The translations under genes were made by a program, and so were the position numbers. 64,000 nucleotides of DNA from Paraburkholderia nodosa (lineage in GTDB: Bacteria > Pseudomonadota > Gammaproteobacteria > Burkholderiales > Burkholderiaceae): positions 99,489-163,488 of the forward strand of contig NZ_MCNV01000017.1 in NCBI RefSeq assembly GCF_001718195.1, given 5' to 3'. This document shows, in pieces, positions 42,187 to 52,703 of this stretch. The notes under the pieces were generated by a model. That model was not told where the DNA came from. It saw only the letters and a list, made by a program, of their open reading frames with translations, and searched no databases. Numbering within the stretch: position 1 is the stretch's first letter; each line of letters starts with the position of its first letter.

Positions 42187-42429
42187 ACCGGCATCTGCCT
42201 CGCGATCGCATAAGCAAGCAAAGCCAGACGCATTTCGGGCGCAACGGCGCGGCTATAACGCGCCGCCCCGCCCCAGCCTTTCCCCGCGGGAAAGCACGCT
42301 TCACCCTTCCTCAATTTTCGCGCTCGCGAAAATCTCCCACACTTGCCATCACGCCTTCTCCGTACCGTTCGTACGGATTTGCGCCCCGACCGCGGCTCGT
42401 GACGCGGCATCGAAAATACCGGAGACAGC

Positions 42430-43875
42430 ATGAACAGCCATCCCCTCGACCTGGGCGGCAGCGCGCCGGGCGAAGCGCCACACCGCCCGCTCGCCGCGGA
42501 AGCCCCATTGCCAGGCCACCAGGGCGTCACGCTCAGCAGCTTCATGGACGACATGCCCGTGGGCGCGCTGCACCGCTTCGTGGTGTGGGTGATCGGCATT
42601 GGCCTCTTCTTCGACATGTACGAGATCTTCCTCGTCAGTTCGATCGGCGCCGCGCTGCAGAACGAATACGGACTCGATGCGCACAGCCTCGCGTTCAAGC
42701 TCTTGCTGGCCTCGGCCTTCGTCGGCATGTTCTTCGGCTCGCTCTTCCTCGGCAGTCTCGCCGACCGCATCGGCCGCCGGCGCGCCTTCCTGTTCACGCT
42801 CGTGTGGTACAGCGCGTTCTCGCTGCTCGCAGCGTTCTCCGTGGACGCCACCATGCTCGTGGTCTGCCGCTTTCTGACCGGCGTGGGCGTCGGCGCGATC
42901 TATCCCGTGGCCGATAGCTTCCTTTCGGAGATCCTGCCGAAGGAGAAACGCGGCCGGATGGCCGCGTGGGCCTATACCACCTCGTACGTCGCGGTGCCGC
43001 TGGTCGGTTTCCTCGCGGTTTGGCTCAATCCGATCCATCCTGCCGGCATTGCGGGATGGCGCATCATCCTCGCCATCGGCAGCCTTGGCGCCCTGTTCGT
43101 GCTGGCCGTGCAGCATCGCCTGCCGGAAAGCCCACGCTGGCTGCTGGCGCAAGGCCGCGCCGACGAGGCCTATGCGATGCTGGGCCGCTTCGCGCAAAGC
43201 GCCGGCGCGCCGATGCCGAAGCGCTTTGCCGAGCCGAAAACGCGCCAGCATCCGCTGAGCCTCGCCGAACGCATTGCCCTGCTGCGGCGCGCGCCCTATG
43301 ACAAGCGCTATGTCATGCTCGTCGTGTTTCACCTGTTCCAGGCCTTCGGCTACTACGGCTTCGGTACGCTTGCAGGCGTCGTCGTGAAGAGCCGCGGCAT
43401 CGACGTGACGGGCAGCACGCTGTTCGTGGCCCTCTCGTTCCTCGGCTACCCGATCGGCTCGCTGCTCTCCGTGCCGCTGCTCAACTGGATCGAGCGCCGC
43501 ACGCTCGTGATCGCCTCGCTGATCTCCATCGGCATTTTTGGCCTTGGTTTCGCGTACTCGGGGCAGGCCGCGCTGATCGTTTGCTTCGGCGTACTGACAA
43601 CATGCGCATCGAATGTGTTCAGCAACGCTTACCACGTGTACCAGGCCGAGATTTTCCCCGCCAGCGTGCGCTCGACAGCGATCGGCAGCACCTATTCGCT
43701 CTCGCGCATCATGAGCAGCGCCCTGCCCTTCATCCTGTTGCCGGTGCTCACGCAGCACGGCCCGATTGCGATGTTCGGGGTGATCTCCGCCGCGCTCGCC
43801 ATCGTTGCCGTGACCTTGCGTGCGTTCGGGCCCCTCACCACGCGGCGCAGCCAGGATGAGATCAATCCCGTCTGA
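42430..43875 (+). CDS. MFS transporter, sugar/acid symporter type
   Basis: This 481-residue 12-helix permease has a cytoplasmic N-terminus of about 50 residues. GSLADRIGRRRAFLFT is motif A between helices 2 and 3, and RFLTGVGVGAIYPVADSFLSEILPKEKRGR is typical of the sugar-porter/aromatic-acid (AAHS-like) group. The start has GGAGA 4 bp upstream. It converges with a LysR gene across a strong terminator; the CoA-transferase/HMG-CoA lyase genes beyond suggest it imports the short-chain acid they degrade. Confidence 0.88.
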   Translation: MNSHPLDLGGSAPGEAPHRPLAAEAPLPGHQGVTLSSFMDDMPVGALHRFVVWVIGIGLFFDMYEIFLVSSIGAALQNEYGLDAHSLAFKLLLASAFVGMFFGSLFLGSLADRIGRRRAFLFTLVWYSAFSLLAAFSVDATMLVVCRFLTGVGVGAIYPVADSFLSEILPKEKRGRMAAWAYTTSYVAVPLVGFLAVWLNPIHPAGIAGWRIILAIGSLGALFVLAVQHRLPESPRWLLAQGRADEAYAMLGRFAQSAGAPMPKRFAEPKTRQHPLSLAERIALLRRAPYDKRYVMLVVFHLFQAFGYYGFGTLAGVVVKSRGIDVTGSTLFVALSFLGYPIGSLLSVPLLNWIERRTLVIASLISIGIFGLGFAYSGQAALIVCFGVLTTCASNVFSNAYHVYQAEIFPASVRSTAIGSTYSLSRIMSSALPFILLPVLTQHGPIAMFGVISAALAIVAVTLRAFGPLTTRRSQDEINPV

Positions 43876-43906
43876 GCGTCCGATACCTCAAGCGTCCCAG
43901 CGTCAC

Positions 43907-43945
43907 CGGGGCGGCTGCCGCGTCTTGCGGGGCCGCCCCGCTTTT
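43907..43945. terminator. Bidirectional rho-independent terminator
   Basis: Perfect 9-bp stem CGGGGCGGC / GCCGCCCCG followed by CTTTTC, between the convergent MFS and LysR genes. Its 3' edge touches the LysR stop. Confidence 0.75.
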
Positions 43946-44850
43946 CATTGCTCTGCGCGCGCCGACATGTAGTCGAACAGGCTCACGATGTCCGAGCTTG
44001 GCGCGCTATCCGCCTTCATGCCGATCCAGAGCGTGCGCGTCGCCCACGTGTCCGCCAGCTTCACCTTGACGACGCCGGCTTTGCCGCGCTCGTCGCTCAC
44101 CGCGTCGCGCGGCAGCACGCCGATGCCCAGTCCTGCTTCGATCATGCGAAACACGCCGTCGAAGTTCGAGGCCTGGATGCGCAGCTTCAGCGATCGCTCG
44201 ACGGCGAATGCCGCGTCCGTCATGCGCGCGAGCAGCGAGCTGCCATCGCTCAGGCCCACGTAGTCTTCGTCGAGCGTATCGGCGAAGCGGATCACCTCGA
44301 GTTGCGCAAAGTGATGACTGCGCGGCACGAGCAACACGAGTTCGTCGCGGCGATAGAGGCGCCGCTCGATGCCGGGTGCGGGCACGTTGTCGGCGAACAC
44401 GCCGAGGTCGGCCTTGCCTGCGCCGAGCGCTTCGACGATTTCGTGGCTCAGCCGCTCTTCGAGACTGACCTTGATGCCTGGATGCTCATTCAGGAAGCAG
44501 GCGAGATCGACGGGCAGAAACTGCACGATCGCCGACGTATTCGCCCACATGCGCACGTGCCCGCGCACGCCGGCGGCGTAATCGCTCATTTCGGTGGCCA
44601 TGCGATTGACCTGATCGACCACGCGCGTGGCGTGCTCCAGCAGCGCATGCCCCGCGGGCGTGAGATCCACGCCGCGCGCGCGACGGATGAACAAGGCGCA
44701 GTCGGTCACGCTTTCGAGTTCGGCAATGCGCTTGCTGACGGCCGAAAGCGTGAGCTGCCCGTGCTCGGCGGCCTTGGTGAGGCTGCCATGTTCCGCGACG
44801 AGCAGAAAGACCCGCAGCGACTGCAGATCGAAGTGAAGTGGATTGACCAT
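43945..44850 (-). CDS. LysR-family regulator of the acid/CoA cluster
   Basis: This 301-residue LysR protein has a winged helix at about 6-65 (DLQSLRVFLLVAEHGSLTKAAEHGQLTLSAVSKRIAELE) and a substrate-binding domain at about 92-295. The start is placed at 44850, where the domain begins; the longer frame to 45039 has no protein character. It is the last gene of a same-strand group with the VOC protein, HMG-CoA lyase and CoA-transferase, and faces the MFS gene. It probably controls the cluster. Confidence 0.9.
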   Translation of the reverse strand: MVNPLHFDLQSLRVFLLVAEHGSLTKAAEHGQLTLSAVSKRIAELESVTDCALFIRRARGVDLTPAGHALLEHATRVVDQVNRMATEMSDYAAGVRGHVRMWANTSAIVQFLPVDLACFLNEHPGIKVSLEERLSHEIVEALGAGKADLGVFADNVPAPGIERRLYRRDELVLLVPRSHHFAQLEVIRFADTLDEDYVGLSDGSSLLARMTDAAFAVERSLKLRIQASNFDGVFRMIEAGLGIGVLPRDAVSDERGKAGVVKVKLADTWATRTLWIGMKADSAPSSDIVSLFDYMSARAEQ

Positions 44851-45035
44851 GACGAATGGGGCAAAGCCGGCGCGAGAGACGATTGTCCTGCATCGCGGGC
44901 TCGGGAGGAAGTGCAGATGTGGGAACGGAGAGGCGAACGTGCTGCGATGCACGTCCGCGTGCCGGCCATGCGGGCCGGCGTGCTCGCCGCCCAACCGGCG
45001 CCCCCCGGCTCGACGGCAAAAACTGGCGAGAGGGA

Positions 45036-45428
45036 TCAACCGGCCTGGATCGGCTCGGAAATTTCGATGAGGTTCAGATCGGGGTCACGCACATAAACGG
45101 AGCGAATCTTCTGCGTCGCGCCCGTGCGCTCGACCGGACCTTCGACGATCGGCCAGTTCTTCCCGGCGAGATGCGCGATCACCACATCGAGCGGCACCGC
45201 GGCGATGAAGCACAGATCGAGCGCGCCCGGCACCGGCACATGCGCCTTGGGCTCGAATTCCGCGCCACGCACATGCAGATTGATCTTCTGGTTGCCGAAG
45301 CGAAACGCGAGCCGCCCCGCACCGAAGGTCTCCAGTTGCATCTGCAAGACTTCCGTATAGAAGTGCTTCGTTGCCTCAGGGTCCACGCAGGTCAGCACCA
45401 GGTGGTCGAGGTGGTCGATCAACGCCAT
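45036..45428 (-). CDS. VOC-family (glyoxalase/dioxygenase fold) protein
   Basis: This 130-residue protein has two beta-alpha-beta-beta-beta modules of the vicinal-oxygen-chelate fold: IDHLDHLVLTCVDPEATKHFYTEVLQM at the start and IRSVYVRDPDLNLIEISEP at the end, with likely metal ligands in the N-terminal histidine pair and E124. It resembles fosfomycin-resistance/virulence-factor-like members of unknown substrate. It lies 13 bp after the HMG-CoA lyase gene and may act as an epimerase or lyase on the pathway intermediate. Confidence 0.85.
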   Translation of the reverse strand: MALIDHLDHLVLTCVDPEATKHFYTEVLQMQLETFGAGRLAFRFGNQKINLHVRGAEFEPKAHVPVPGALDLCFIAAVPLDVVIAHLAGKNWPIVEGPVERTGATQKIRSVYVRDPDLNLIEISEPIQAG

Positions 45429-45441
45429 GCTTCGCTCCTTG

Positions 45442-46419
45442 TCATGAGTACGCGCGTTGTGGGGGCATGCCTTGCGCCTGCTCAGGCACCGGATGCAGGT
45501 CGAGGCGGCGGCCGGCCTTCAGAATCTGGCTGGGCACGTCATGACCGATCAGGCCGGGCAACAGCGCGGCGGCGTCGAGCACGGCGGCGAGATCGACGCC
45601 GGTGTCGTAGCCGTCGAGTTCGAGCATGTGCACGAGTTCTTCGGTGCACACATTGCCGCTCGCACCCGGCGCGTACGGACAGCCGCCAAGACCGCCAAGC
45701 GAAGCGTCGAAGCGCACGATGCCCGCCTCGAGCGCCGCAAGCGTGTTGGCGAGCGCCATGCCGCGCGTGTTGTGGAAGTGCAGCGTCAGTTCGAGTGTGC
45801 CGAACGCCCGCGCAGCGCTTTCGCACAACGTCCGTACCTGTGCGGGATGCGCCATGCCGGTGGTATCGCAAAGCGTCACGCCCTGCACGCCCAGTTCGGC
45901 AAAACGCTGCATCCAGCCGAGCACGTCCTGCACGGGCACGTCGCCTTCCATCGGGCAGCCCATTGCTGTGGAGAGCGAAACATTGATCGCGACGCCCGTG
46001 CCGCGCACGGCGTCGATCACGTCGCGCAACTGCGCGAACGACTGCTCGCGCGTCATGCGCAGGTTGGTGCGATTGTGAGTCTCGCTCACCGACATCACGA
46101 GATTCACTTCATTGACGTTGCACGACAGCGCGCGCTCCGCGCCGCGCACGTTCGGCACGAGCACCGTATAGACGACGCCCGGCACGCGCTCGATGCCGTG
46201 CATCACCGCCTCGGCGTCGCGCAGTGCGGGAATCGCCTTGGGCGACGTGAACGAGGTCACTTCGATCTTCGCGTAGCCGCAGGCGCTCAGGCGGTCGATC
46301 AGCGCGATCTTGTCGTCAGTGTCGATGAAGGCGGCTTCGTTCTGGAAACCGTCGCGCGTCGCGACTTCGTTCAGATACAGCACCTTGCCCTTGAAGTTGT
46401 CCTTATTTCCGGTCGTCAT
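45442..46419 (-). CDS. Hydroxymethylglutaryl-CoA lyase family protein
   Basis: This 325-residue TIM-barrel lyase has the DRE-type active-site segment ATRDGFQNE (20-28), the metal-ligand segment HFHNTRGMA and the catalytic-loop signature GLGGCPYAPGASGNVCTEE. These are all diagnostic of HMG-CoA lyase. It cleaves 3-hydroxy-3-methylglutaryl-CoA to acetyl-CoA and acetoacetate; relatives act on citramalyl-CoA-like substrates. It lies 15 bp downstream of a family III CoA-transferase, which would make its CoA-ester substrate. No leucine-degradation genes (liu/mcc) are adjacent. Confidence 0.92.
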   Translation of the reverse strand: MTTGNKDNFKGKVLYLNEVATRDGFQNEAAFIDTDDKIALIDRLSACGYAKIEVTSFTSPKAIPALRDAEAVMHGIERVPGVVYTVLVPNVRGAERALSCNVNEVNLVMSVSETHNRTNLRMTREQSFAQLRDVIDAVRGTGVAINVSLSTAMGCPMEGDVPVQDVLGWMQRFAELGVQGVTLCDTTGMAHPAQVRTLCESAARAFGTLELTLHFHNTRGMALANTLAALEAGIVRFDASLGGLGGCPYAPGASGNVCTEELVHMLELDGYDTGVDLAAVLDAAALLPGLIGHDVPSQILKAGRRLDLHPVPEQAQGMPPQRAYS

Positions 46420-46434
46420 CTTGCCGCTCTCCGT

Positions 46435-47625
46435 TCAGATCACACCGCGCGCGCGCCATGTTTCGCGCGTTGCGGCGTCTACGCCTATCGATTCCAGCAC
46501 CGTTTCGGTATGCTCGCCGAGCGTCGGCGCGCTACGCTCGATCGTGCCGGGTGTGCCGCACAGTTTGGGCACCACGCCCGGCACTTGCACCGCCGTGCCG
46601 TCGGGCAAGGTATCGTCCACGATCATCTCGCGGGCGTGGTAATGCGGATCGGCCGCGATGTCTGCGATGTCGTAGATGCGGCCCGCTGGAATACGCGCCT
46701 CGTTGAGCGCCGCGAGCACCTGGTCGAGCGTGTGCCGCGCGGTCCATTCGCCGATGGCGGCGTCGATGCGCTCGACCTGCGCGACGCGTCCGTCGTTCTG
46801 CGCGAGCGCCGGATCGTTGCCCAGGTCCGGGCGGCCGATGAGTTCCATCAGGCGGCGATAGATGCTGTCGCCGTTGCCTGCAATCAGCGCGTACTTGCCG
46901 TCGCTGCAGCGGTAGGCGTTGCTCGGCGCGATGCCGGGCAGGCTGCTGCCTGCCGGCTGGCGCACGGCGCCGAACACCGAATACTCGGGCAGCAGGCTTT
47001 CCATCATGTTGAAGACCGACTCGTAGAGCGCGACGTCGACGACCTGGCCCCGTCCGCCCTGCTGCTCGCGATGCCGCAGCGCCAGCAGGACGCCGATGAC
47101 GCCATGTAGCGCAGAGAGCGAATCGCCGATCGAGATGCCGACACGCACCGGTGTGCGCTCAGGCTCGCCGCTCAGGTGACGCAGGCCGCCCATCGCTTCG
47201 GCGACCACGCCGAAACCGGGCCGGTCGCGATACGGGCCGGTCTGCCCGTAGCCCGACACGCGCAGCATGATGAGGCCGGGATTGATCGCGCTGAGTTCGT
47301 CCCAGCCGAGGCCCCAGCCTTCGAGCGTGCCGGGGCGGAAGTTTTCGATCAGGACGTCGGTTTCCGCTACGAGACGGCGAATCACGTCCTGCCCTTCGGG
47401 CGTGCGCAGATCGAGCGTGATGGATTCCTTGTTGCGCGACTGGGCGGCCCACCAGACCGACGTCCCGTCGTGCAGCAGGCGCCACTTGCGCAAAGGATCG
47501 CCCACGCCGGGCGGCTCCACCTTGATGACGCTCGCGCCGAACTCGGCGAGCATGCGGCCAGCAAACGGACCCGCGATGAGCTGTCCGAGCTCCAGAACGC
47601 GGATGCCTTCGAGTGGTCGTGGCAT
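46435..47625 (-). CDS. CoA-transferase family III (CaiB/BaiF)
   Basis: This 396-residue enzyme has the N-terminal nucleotide-like fold (LEGIRVLELGQLIAGPFAGRMLAEFGASVIKVEPP), LDLRTPEGQ, the NFRPGTLEGWGL segment and catalytic D168 in RVGISIGDSLSAL. It moves CoA from a donor such as succinyl-CoA to a carboxylic acid. Paired with HMG-CoA lyase, it suggests activation and cleavage of a branched hydroxy-diacid such as 3-hydroxy-3-methylglutarate or citramalate (inference). It is the first gene of the minus-strand group; the 25-bp repeats lie just upstream. Confidence 0.92.
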   Translation of the reverse strand: MPRPLEGIRVLELGQLIAGPFAGRMLAEFGASVIKVEPPGVGDPLRKWRLLHDGTSVWWAAQSRNKESITLDLRTPEGQDVIRRLVAETDVLIENFRPGTLEGWGLGWDELSAINPGLIMLRVSGYGQTGPYRDRPGFGVVAEAMGGLRHLSGEPERTPVRVGISIGDSLSALHGVIGVLLALRHREQQGGRGQVVDVALYESVFNMMESLLPEYSVFGAVRQPAGSSLPGIAPSNAYRCSDGKYALIAGNGDSIYRRLMELIGRPDLGNDPALAQNDGRVAQVERIDAAIGEWTARHTLDQVLAALNEARIPAGRIYDIADIAADPHYHAREMIVDDTLPDGTAVQVPGVVPKLCGTPGTIERSAPTLGEHTETVLESIGVDAATRETWRARGVI

Positions 47626-47636
47626 GGCTGTGTCTC

Positions 47637-47782
47637 CTGTCGACCAGAGTCAGGGCAAAGCTGTCGATCAGAGTTAGCGCTTTAGCTGTCGATCAGAGTT
47701 AGCGCTTTAGCGCTTACTCTGATCCCATGCAAAGCTCCTTACTCTGATCCCATGCAAAGCTCCTGACTCTGGTCCCATGAAA
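47637..47782. repeat. Cluster of 25-bp tandem repeats arranged as an inverted pair
   Basis: Unit A (25 bp, beginning CTGTCGATCAGAGTTAGCGC) occurs exactly twice, at 47661-47685 and 47686-47710, with a degenerate copy at 47637-47660. Unit B (25 bp, beginning CTTACTCTGATCCCATGCAA) occurs exactly twice, at 47713-47737 and 47738-47762, with a degenerate copy from 47763. Units A and B share GATCAGAGT in opposite orientation, so the junction folds into a 15-bp stem with one mismatch (47691-47705 with 47710-47724, loop TTTA). It lies directly upstream of the CoA-transferase gene. Confidence 0.85.
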
Positions 47783-48020
47783 GGGGTTATTTCGGACTGT
47801 CTGCGATTGACGATGGGAGACATGATGAACCGGCCCGCACCCTTTGATAATCGATGCTTGCTCAATCTGGCTTGAGCAAATGGAAAGGCAGCGAAGGCCT
47901 GTGGCGCGGCGTCGCTGCGCATTTCCTCACCGGAAACCCAGTTGGCGGATCGAGCAAGCCAGCCGCGCACCCGGTGCGCGACAATCGCGGACTACCCCTC
48001 TTTCGCTCAGGCCAGACATC
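47783..48020. other. Non-coding spacer between repeats and dehydrogenase
   Basis: With the repeats this makes a 395-bp gene-free stretch between divergent genes (CoA-transferase and dehydrogenase). Frames in it have no protein character. It must hold the dehydrogenase promoter; I see no clear operator in it. Confidence 0.4.
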
Positions 48021-48980
48021 ATGCACGTCGTATTTCTCGATCGCGCGACGCTCGCGCCCCAGACGCGGCTGCGTCCGCTGCCGTTCGACCACACCCTGGA
48101 AACCTTCGAGCGCACCGCGCCCGAAGAGGTCGCCGCCCGCATTCGCCACGCCGACATCGTCATCACGAACAAGGCGCGCATCAGCGCCGAAGCGCTGGCT
48201 GGCGCGACCCGCCTGCGCATGGTCGCCGTCGCCGCCACGGGCACGGACAACGTCGATCTGGCCGCCTGCGCGACGCGCGGCATCGTCGTGAGCAACGTGC
48301 GCGACTACGCCGGCAACAGCGTGCCGGAACATACGTTCGCATTGATATTTGCGCTGCGCCGCAGCCTGGCCGCGTATCGCGACGCCGTGCGCGCAGGGCG
48401 CTGGCTCGAATCGGGGCAGTTCTGCTTCTTTGATTATCCGATCCGCAATCTCGCGGGTTCGACGCTCGGCGTCATCGGGGACGGCGCACTGGGACAGGCC
48501 GTCGCGCAAATGGGACGCGCGCTCGGCCTGCGCGTGCTGTTCGCCGCGCGCAAGACGCGCAACGACGCGCAAGCGGGCTACGTGCCGCTCGAAGCGCTGC
48601 TAGAAGAAAGCGACATCATTACGCTGCATTGTCCGCTCACCGTGGAAACGCGGGATCTGATCGACGCCACGGCATTCGCGCGCATGAAGCGGCGGCCCTT
48701 GCTGATCAATACGGCGCGTGGGGGACTCGTGAACGAAGCGGCGTTGGTGGACGCCCTGCAAAGCGGAGCGATTTCAGGCGCGGGATTCGATGTCGTGACG
48801 CAGGAACCGTTGCCTGCCGATCACCCGTTTCAGGCCATCGTCTCGCATCCGGCGTTCATCCTCACACCCCACGTTGCGTGGGCGAGCGATGAAGCCATGC
48901 AGGCGCTTGCGGATCAACTCGTGGAAAACATCGCGGCGTTTTGCGAAGGCACGCCGCGCAATCGGGTCAGTGCGCGTTGA
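48021..48980 (+). CDS. D-2-hydroxyacid dehydrogenase (glycerate/hydroxypyruvate reductase type)
   Basis: This 319-residue NAD(P)-dependent enzyme has the cofactor motif LGVIGDGALGQAVAQMG, where the usual GxGxxG reads GDGALG, and catalytic Arg in NTARGGLVNE. The catalytic Glu falls near TQEPLP and the catalytic His in LTPHVAW. The length and the VPEHTF/HCPLT segments match glycerate dehydrogenase (HprA-like). The start at 48021 is where the domain begins. No glyoxylate-pathway partner is adjacent, so the substrate (hydroxypyruvate, glyoxylate or another 2-ketoacid) is open. Confidence 0.88.
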   Translation: MHVVFLDRATLAPQTRLRPLPFDHTLETFERTAPEEVAARIRHADIVITNKARISAEALAGATRLRMVAVAATGTDNVDLAACATRGIVVSNVRDYAGNSVPEHTFALIFALRRSLAAYRDAVRAGRWLESGQFCFFDYPIRNLAGSTLGVIGDGALGQAVAQMGRALGLRVLFAARKTRNDAQAGYVPLEALLEESDIITLHCPLTVETRDLIDATAFARMKRRPLLINTARGGLVNEAALVDALQSGAISGAGFDVVTQEPLPADHPFQAIVSHPAFILTPHVAWASDEAMQALADQLVENIAAFCEGTPRNRVSAR

Positions 48981-49025
48981 GCGCGAGGCGCGGCAACCGC
49001 AGCGGGGTTGCCTGCGCCTGAAACA

Positions 49026-49274
49026 TCAGGCCATTTCCGGCTGCCTGGCGTGCCACCATTCGTCGACGGCCTGCTTCGCCGTTTGCTCGACCACGCTCAG
49101 CGCCATCAGCACATCGATCTTCAGCTTGGGAATGGCAAGCTCCACGGAAGGCAGCTTCGCCGTTTCCACCTGTGCGTCGACACCTTCCATAACCGCGCGG
49201 CACAGCCATTGCGTGTCCGTCGCGTCTGCTTTCGCATCGACAGTGACTCGAAAGCCACGATATTCGACTGCCAT
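49026..49274 (-). CDS. Small conserved-type hypothetical protein
   Basis: This 82-residue cytoplasmic protein starts at 49274 with GGAGAG just upstream. It is a small alpha/beta protein (MAVEYRGFRVTVDAKADATDTQWLCRAVMEG ... VVEQTAKQAVDEWWHARQP). I do not recognise a family. It stands alone between the dehydrogenase and the MHS transporter, with 209 bp of apparently empty DNA to its right. Confidence 0.7.
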   Translation of the reverse strand: MAVEYRGFRVTVDAKADATDTQWLCRAVMEGVDAQVETAKLPSVELAIPKLKIDVLMALSVVEQTAKQAVDEWWHARQPEMA

Positions 49275-49483
49275 ATACTCTCCCGAAACCTGACAAAACG
49301 TAATGCTCGCCCCGCCGGACGGCGGTGAGGGGGCGACTATATCACCACTTTCGTGACGCTTCAGCGAGGCCCACACGAAGTCGCGAAGAAGTCGTGCAAA
49401 AACGCCGCGCCCGCATTCACGCCCTGTTTAAGGAGCGATTCTGCGGGCGCAAGAACAATCGGGTCAGTTCGGACTTCCGAATT

Positions 49484-50812
49484 TCAGCTCGCGAGCGTGG
49501 TGCGCATCGAAGCCTTCCGCATCGTCCGCCAGCCGACGATCGCGAGCGAAACGCCCGAGATCACGGCGGCAAGCGAGACGTAATACGCGGGAGCGAGCGT
49601 ATCGCCCGTCACGTGAATCAGCACTTCGGCAATCGTCGGCGCGAAGCCCCCGAAGAGCGTCACGCCAAGGCTATACGCGATGGAAAGCCCCGCAGAGCGC
49701 ACGCGCACGGGAAAGATCTCCGACATCAGCGCTGGCATCGGGCCCGAATAGGCGGCCTTGAAGATGCCCGCCGCGCCCTGGAGCACGAGCAGCCAGCCGA
49801 GCGTGGGGTGTCGCTGCAGCAGCGCGAACATGGGATACGTGAGCGCCGCGAGCAGGATCGACGTGGTCAGCATGATGCGGATGCGGCCGATGCGGTCCGA
49901 GAGCGCGCCCATCACCGGCGAAAGCGCGAACTGCAGGCCGCCGTTGAGCACGACCACGCCGAACGAGGTTGCCGCCGCCATGTGGAGCTGCTTCACCGCG
50001 TACATCGGCATGTAGAGCTGGAGGATGTACACGCCGACGGTGGACTGCGCAACGATACCCACCGCGAGCACCAGGTTCACCCACTGGCGCCCGAGCCCCG
50101 GCTCACTCGTTGCGCGCGCATCCTGTTCGCTGTGCGCTTGCTGGTTCGCGATGAATTCGGGCGTCTCGTCCAGATGCGAGCGAATGTACCAGCCCACGGG
50201 CCCGAGCACGAGCCCGAAGAAGAACGGCACGCGCCAGCCCCACGCCTGCAACTGCTCGGGCGGCAGCCACCATGCGAGCACGCCGCCGAACGACGCTGCG
50301 AGAATCGCGGCCGCGCCCTGGCTCGCGAACTGCCAGCTCGCGTAGTAGCCGCGCTTCGAGGGGCTGTGTTCGACCATGAACGCCGTCGCGCTGCCGAATT
50401 CACCGCCTACGGCAAAGCCCTGCACGAGGCGCGCGAGCAGGATCAGGAGCGGCGCGGCGATGCCGATCGACGCATACGGAGGCATGACGGCCATGGCGAG
50501 CGTGCCCGCCATCATGAGCGCAATGGCGAGCGTGAGCGCAGCCTTGCGTCCCTTGCGGTCGCCGTAGACGCCCAGCACGATCGCGCCGAGCGGCCGCATG
50601 AGGAAAGAGATGCCGAAGGTGCCGACCGCCAGCAGCGTGGACAGCCATTCGTCGTGCACGGGAAAGAACTGCTTCGCGATGATCGGCGCGAAGTAGCCGT
50701 ACACGAGAAAGTCGAACCACTCCAGCGCATTGCCGATCGACGAGGAGAACACGATGCGGCGCACCATGCCGCGGCTGAGCGGCGCACCCGTTACCGATGA
50801 ACCGGTCTCCAT
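49484..50812 (-). CDS. MFS transporter, metabolite:H+ symporter (MHS) family
   Basis: This 442-residue 12-helix permease of the ProP/KgtP/citrate group has SSSIGNALEWFDFLVYGYFAPIIAKQFFP at helix 1, GVYGDRKGRKAAL as motif A and RLVQGFAVGGEFGSATAFMVEHSP, all MHS hallmarks. It follows the gamma-glutamyltransferase gene on the same strand, 99 bp downstream, suggesting uptake of a gamma-glutamyl compound or an organic acid released from it. A LysR gene is divergent from the pair. Confidence 0.9.
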   Translation of the reverse strand: METGSSVTGAPLSRGMVRRIVFSSSIGNALEWFDFLVYGYFAPIIAKQFFPVHDEWLSTLLAVGTFGISFLMRPLGAIVLGVYGDRKGRKAALTLAIALMMAGTLAMAVMPPYASIGIAAPLLILLARLVQGFAVGGEFGSATAFMVEHSPSKRGYYASWQFASQGAAAILAASFGGVLAWWLPPEQLQAWGWRVPFFFGLVLGPVGWYIRSHLDETPEFIANQQAHSEQDARATSEPGLGRQWVNLVLAVGIVAQSTVGVYILQLYMPMYAVKQLHMAAATSFGVVVLNGGLQFALSPVMGALSDRIGRIRIMLTTSILLAALTYPMFALLQRHPTLGWLLVLQGAAGIFKAAYSGPMPALMSEIFPVRVRSAGLSIAYSLGVTLFGGFAPTIAEVLIHVTGDTLAPAYYVSLAAVISGVSLAIVGWRTMRKASMRTTLAS

Positions 50813-50911
50813 GTCAGTCTCCTCCGTTTTTATTTGGTCTACTCATTGATCGTCGTGAACCGCGAGCGAGGTATTCCCGCTCGCGTCAAATACTGCTTGC
50901 CGGTTTGCCGC

Positions 50912-52549
<1,638 letters not shown>

Positions 52550-52703
52550 GGAAGTCCGGATTCCGGTAATGAACGAAAGCAGCGGCACGCGCACGGCCGC
52601 ACTCAATTGCGGCGCGCACGGCTCACGCCGATCTGTCGATTATCTTGAAGGATCAAGCGAAAAAATATTAATATTTTATTGTCGACACTTAAGTTTTATT
52701 TAC

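Noticed and set aside
47637..47782. The 25-bp repeats as a CRISPR array
   Set aside because: Copies are directly adjacent with no spacers, there are only two exact copies per unit, and no cas genes are present.
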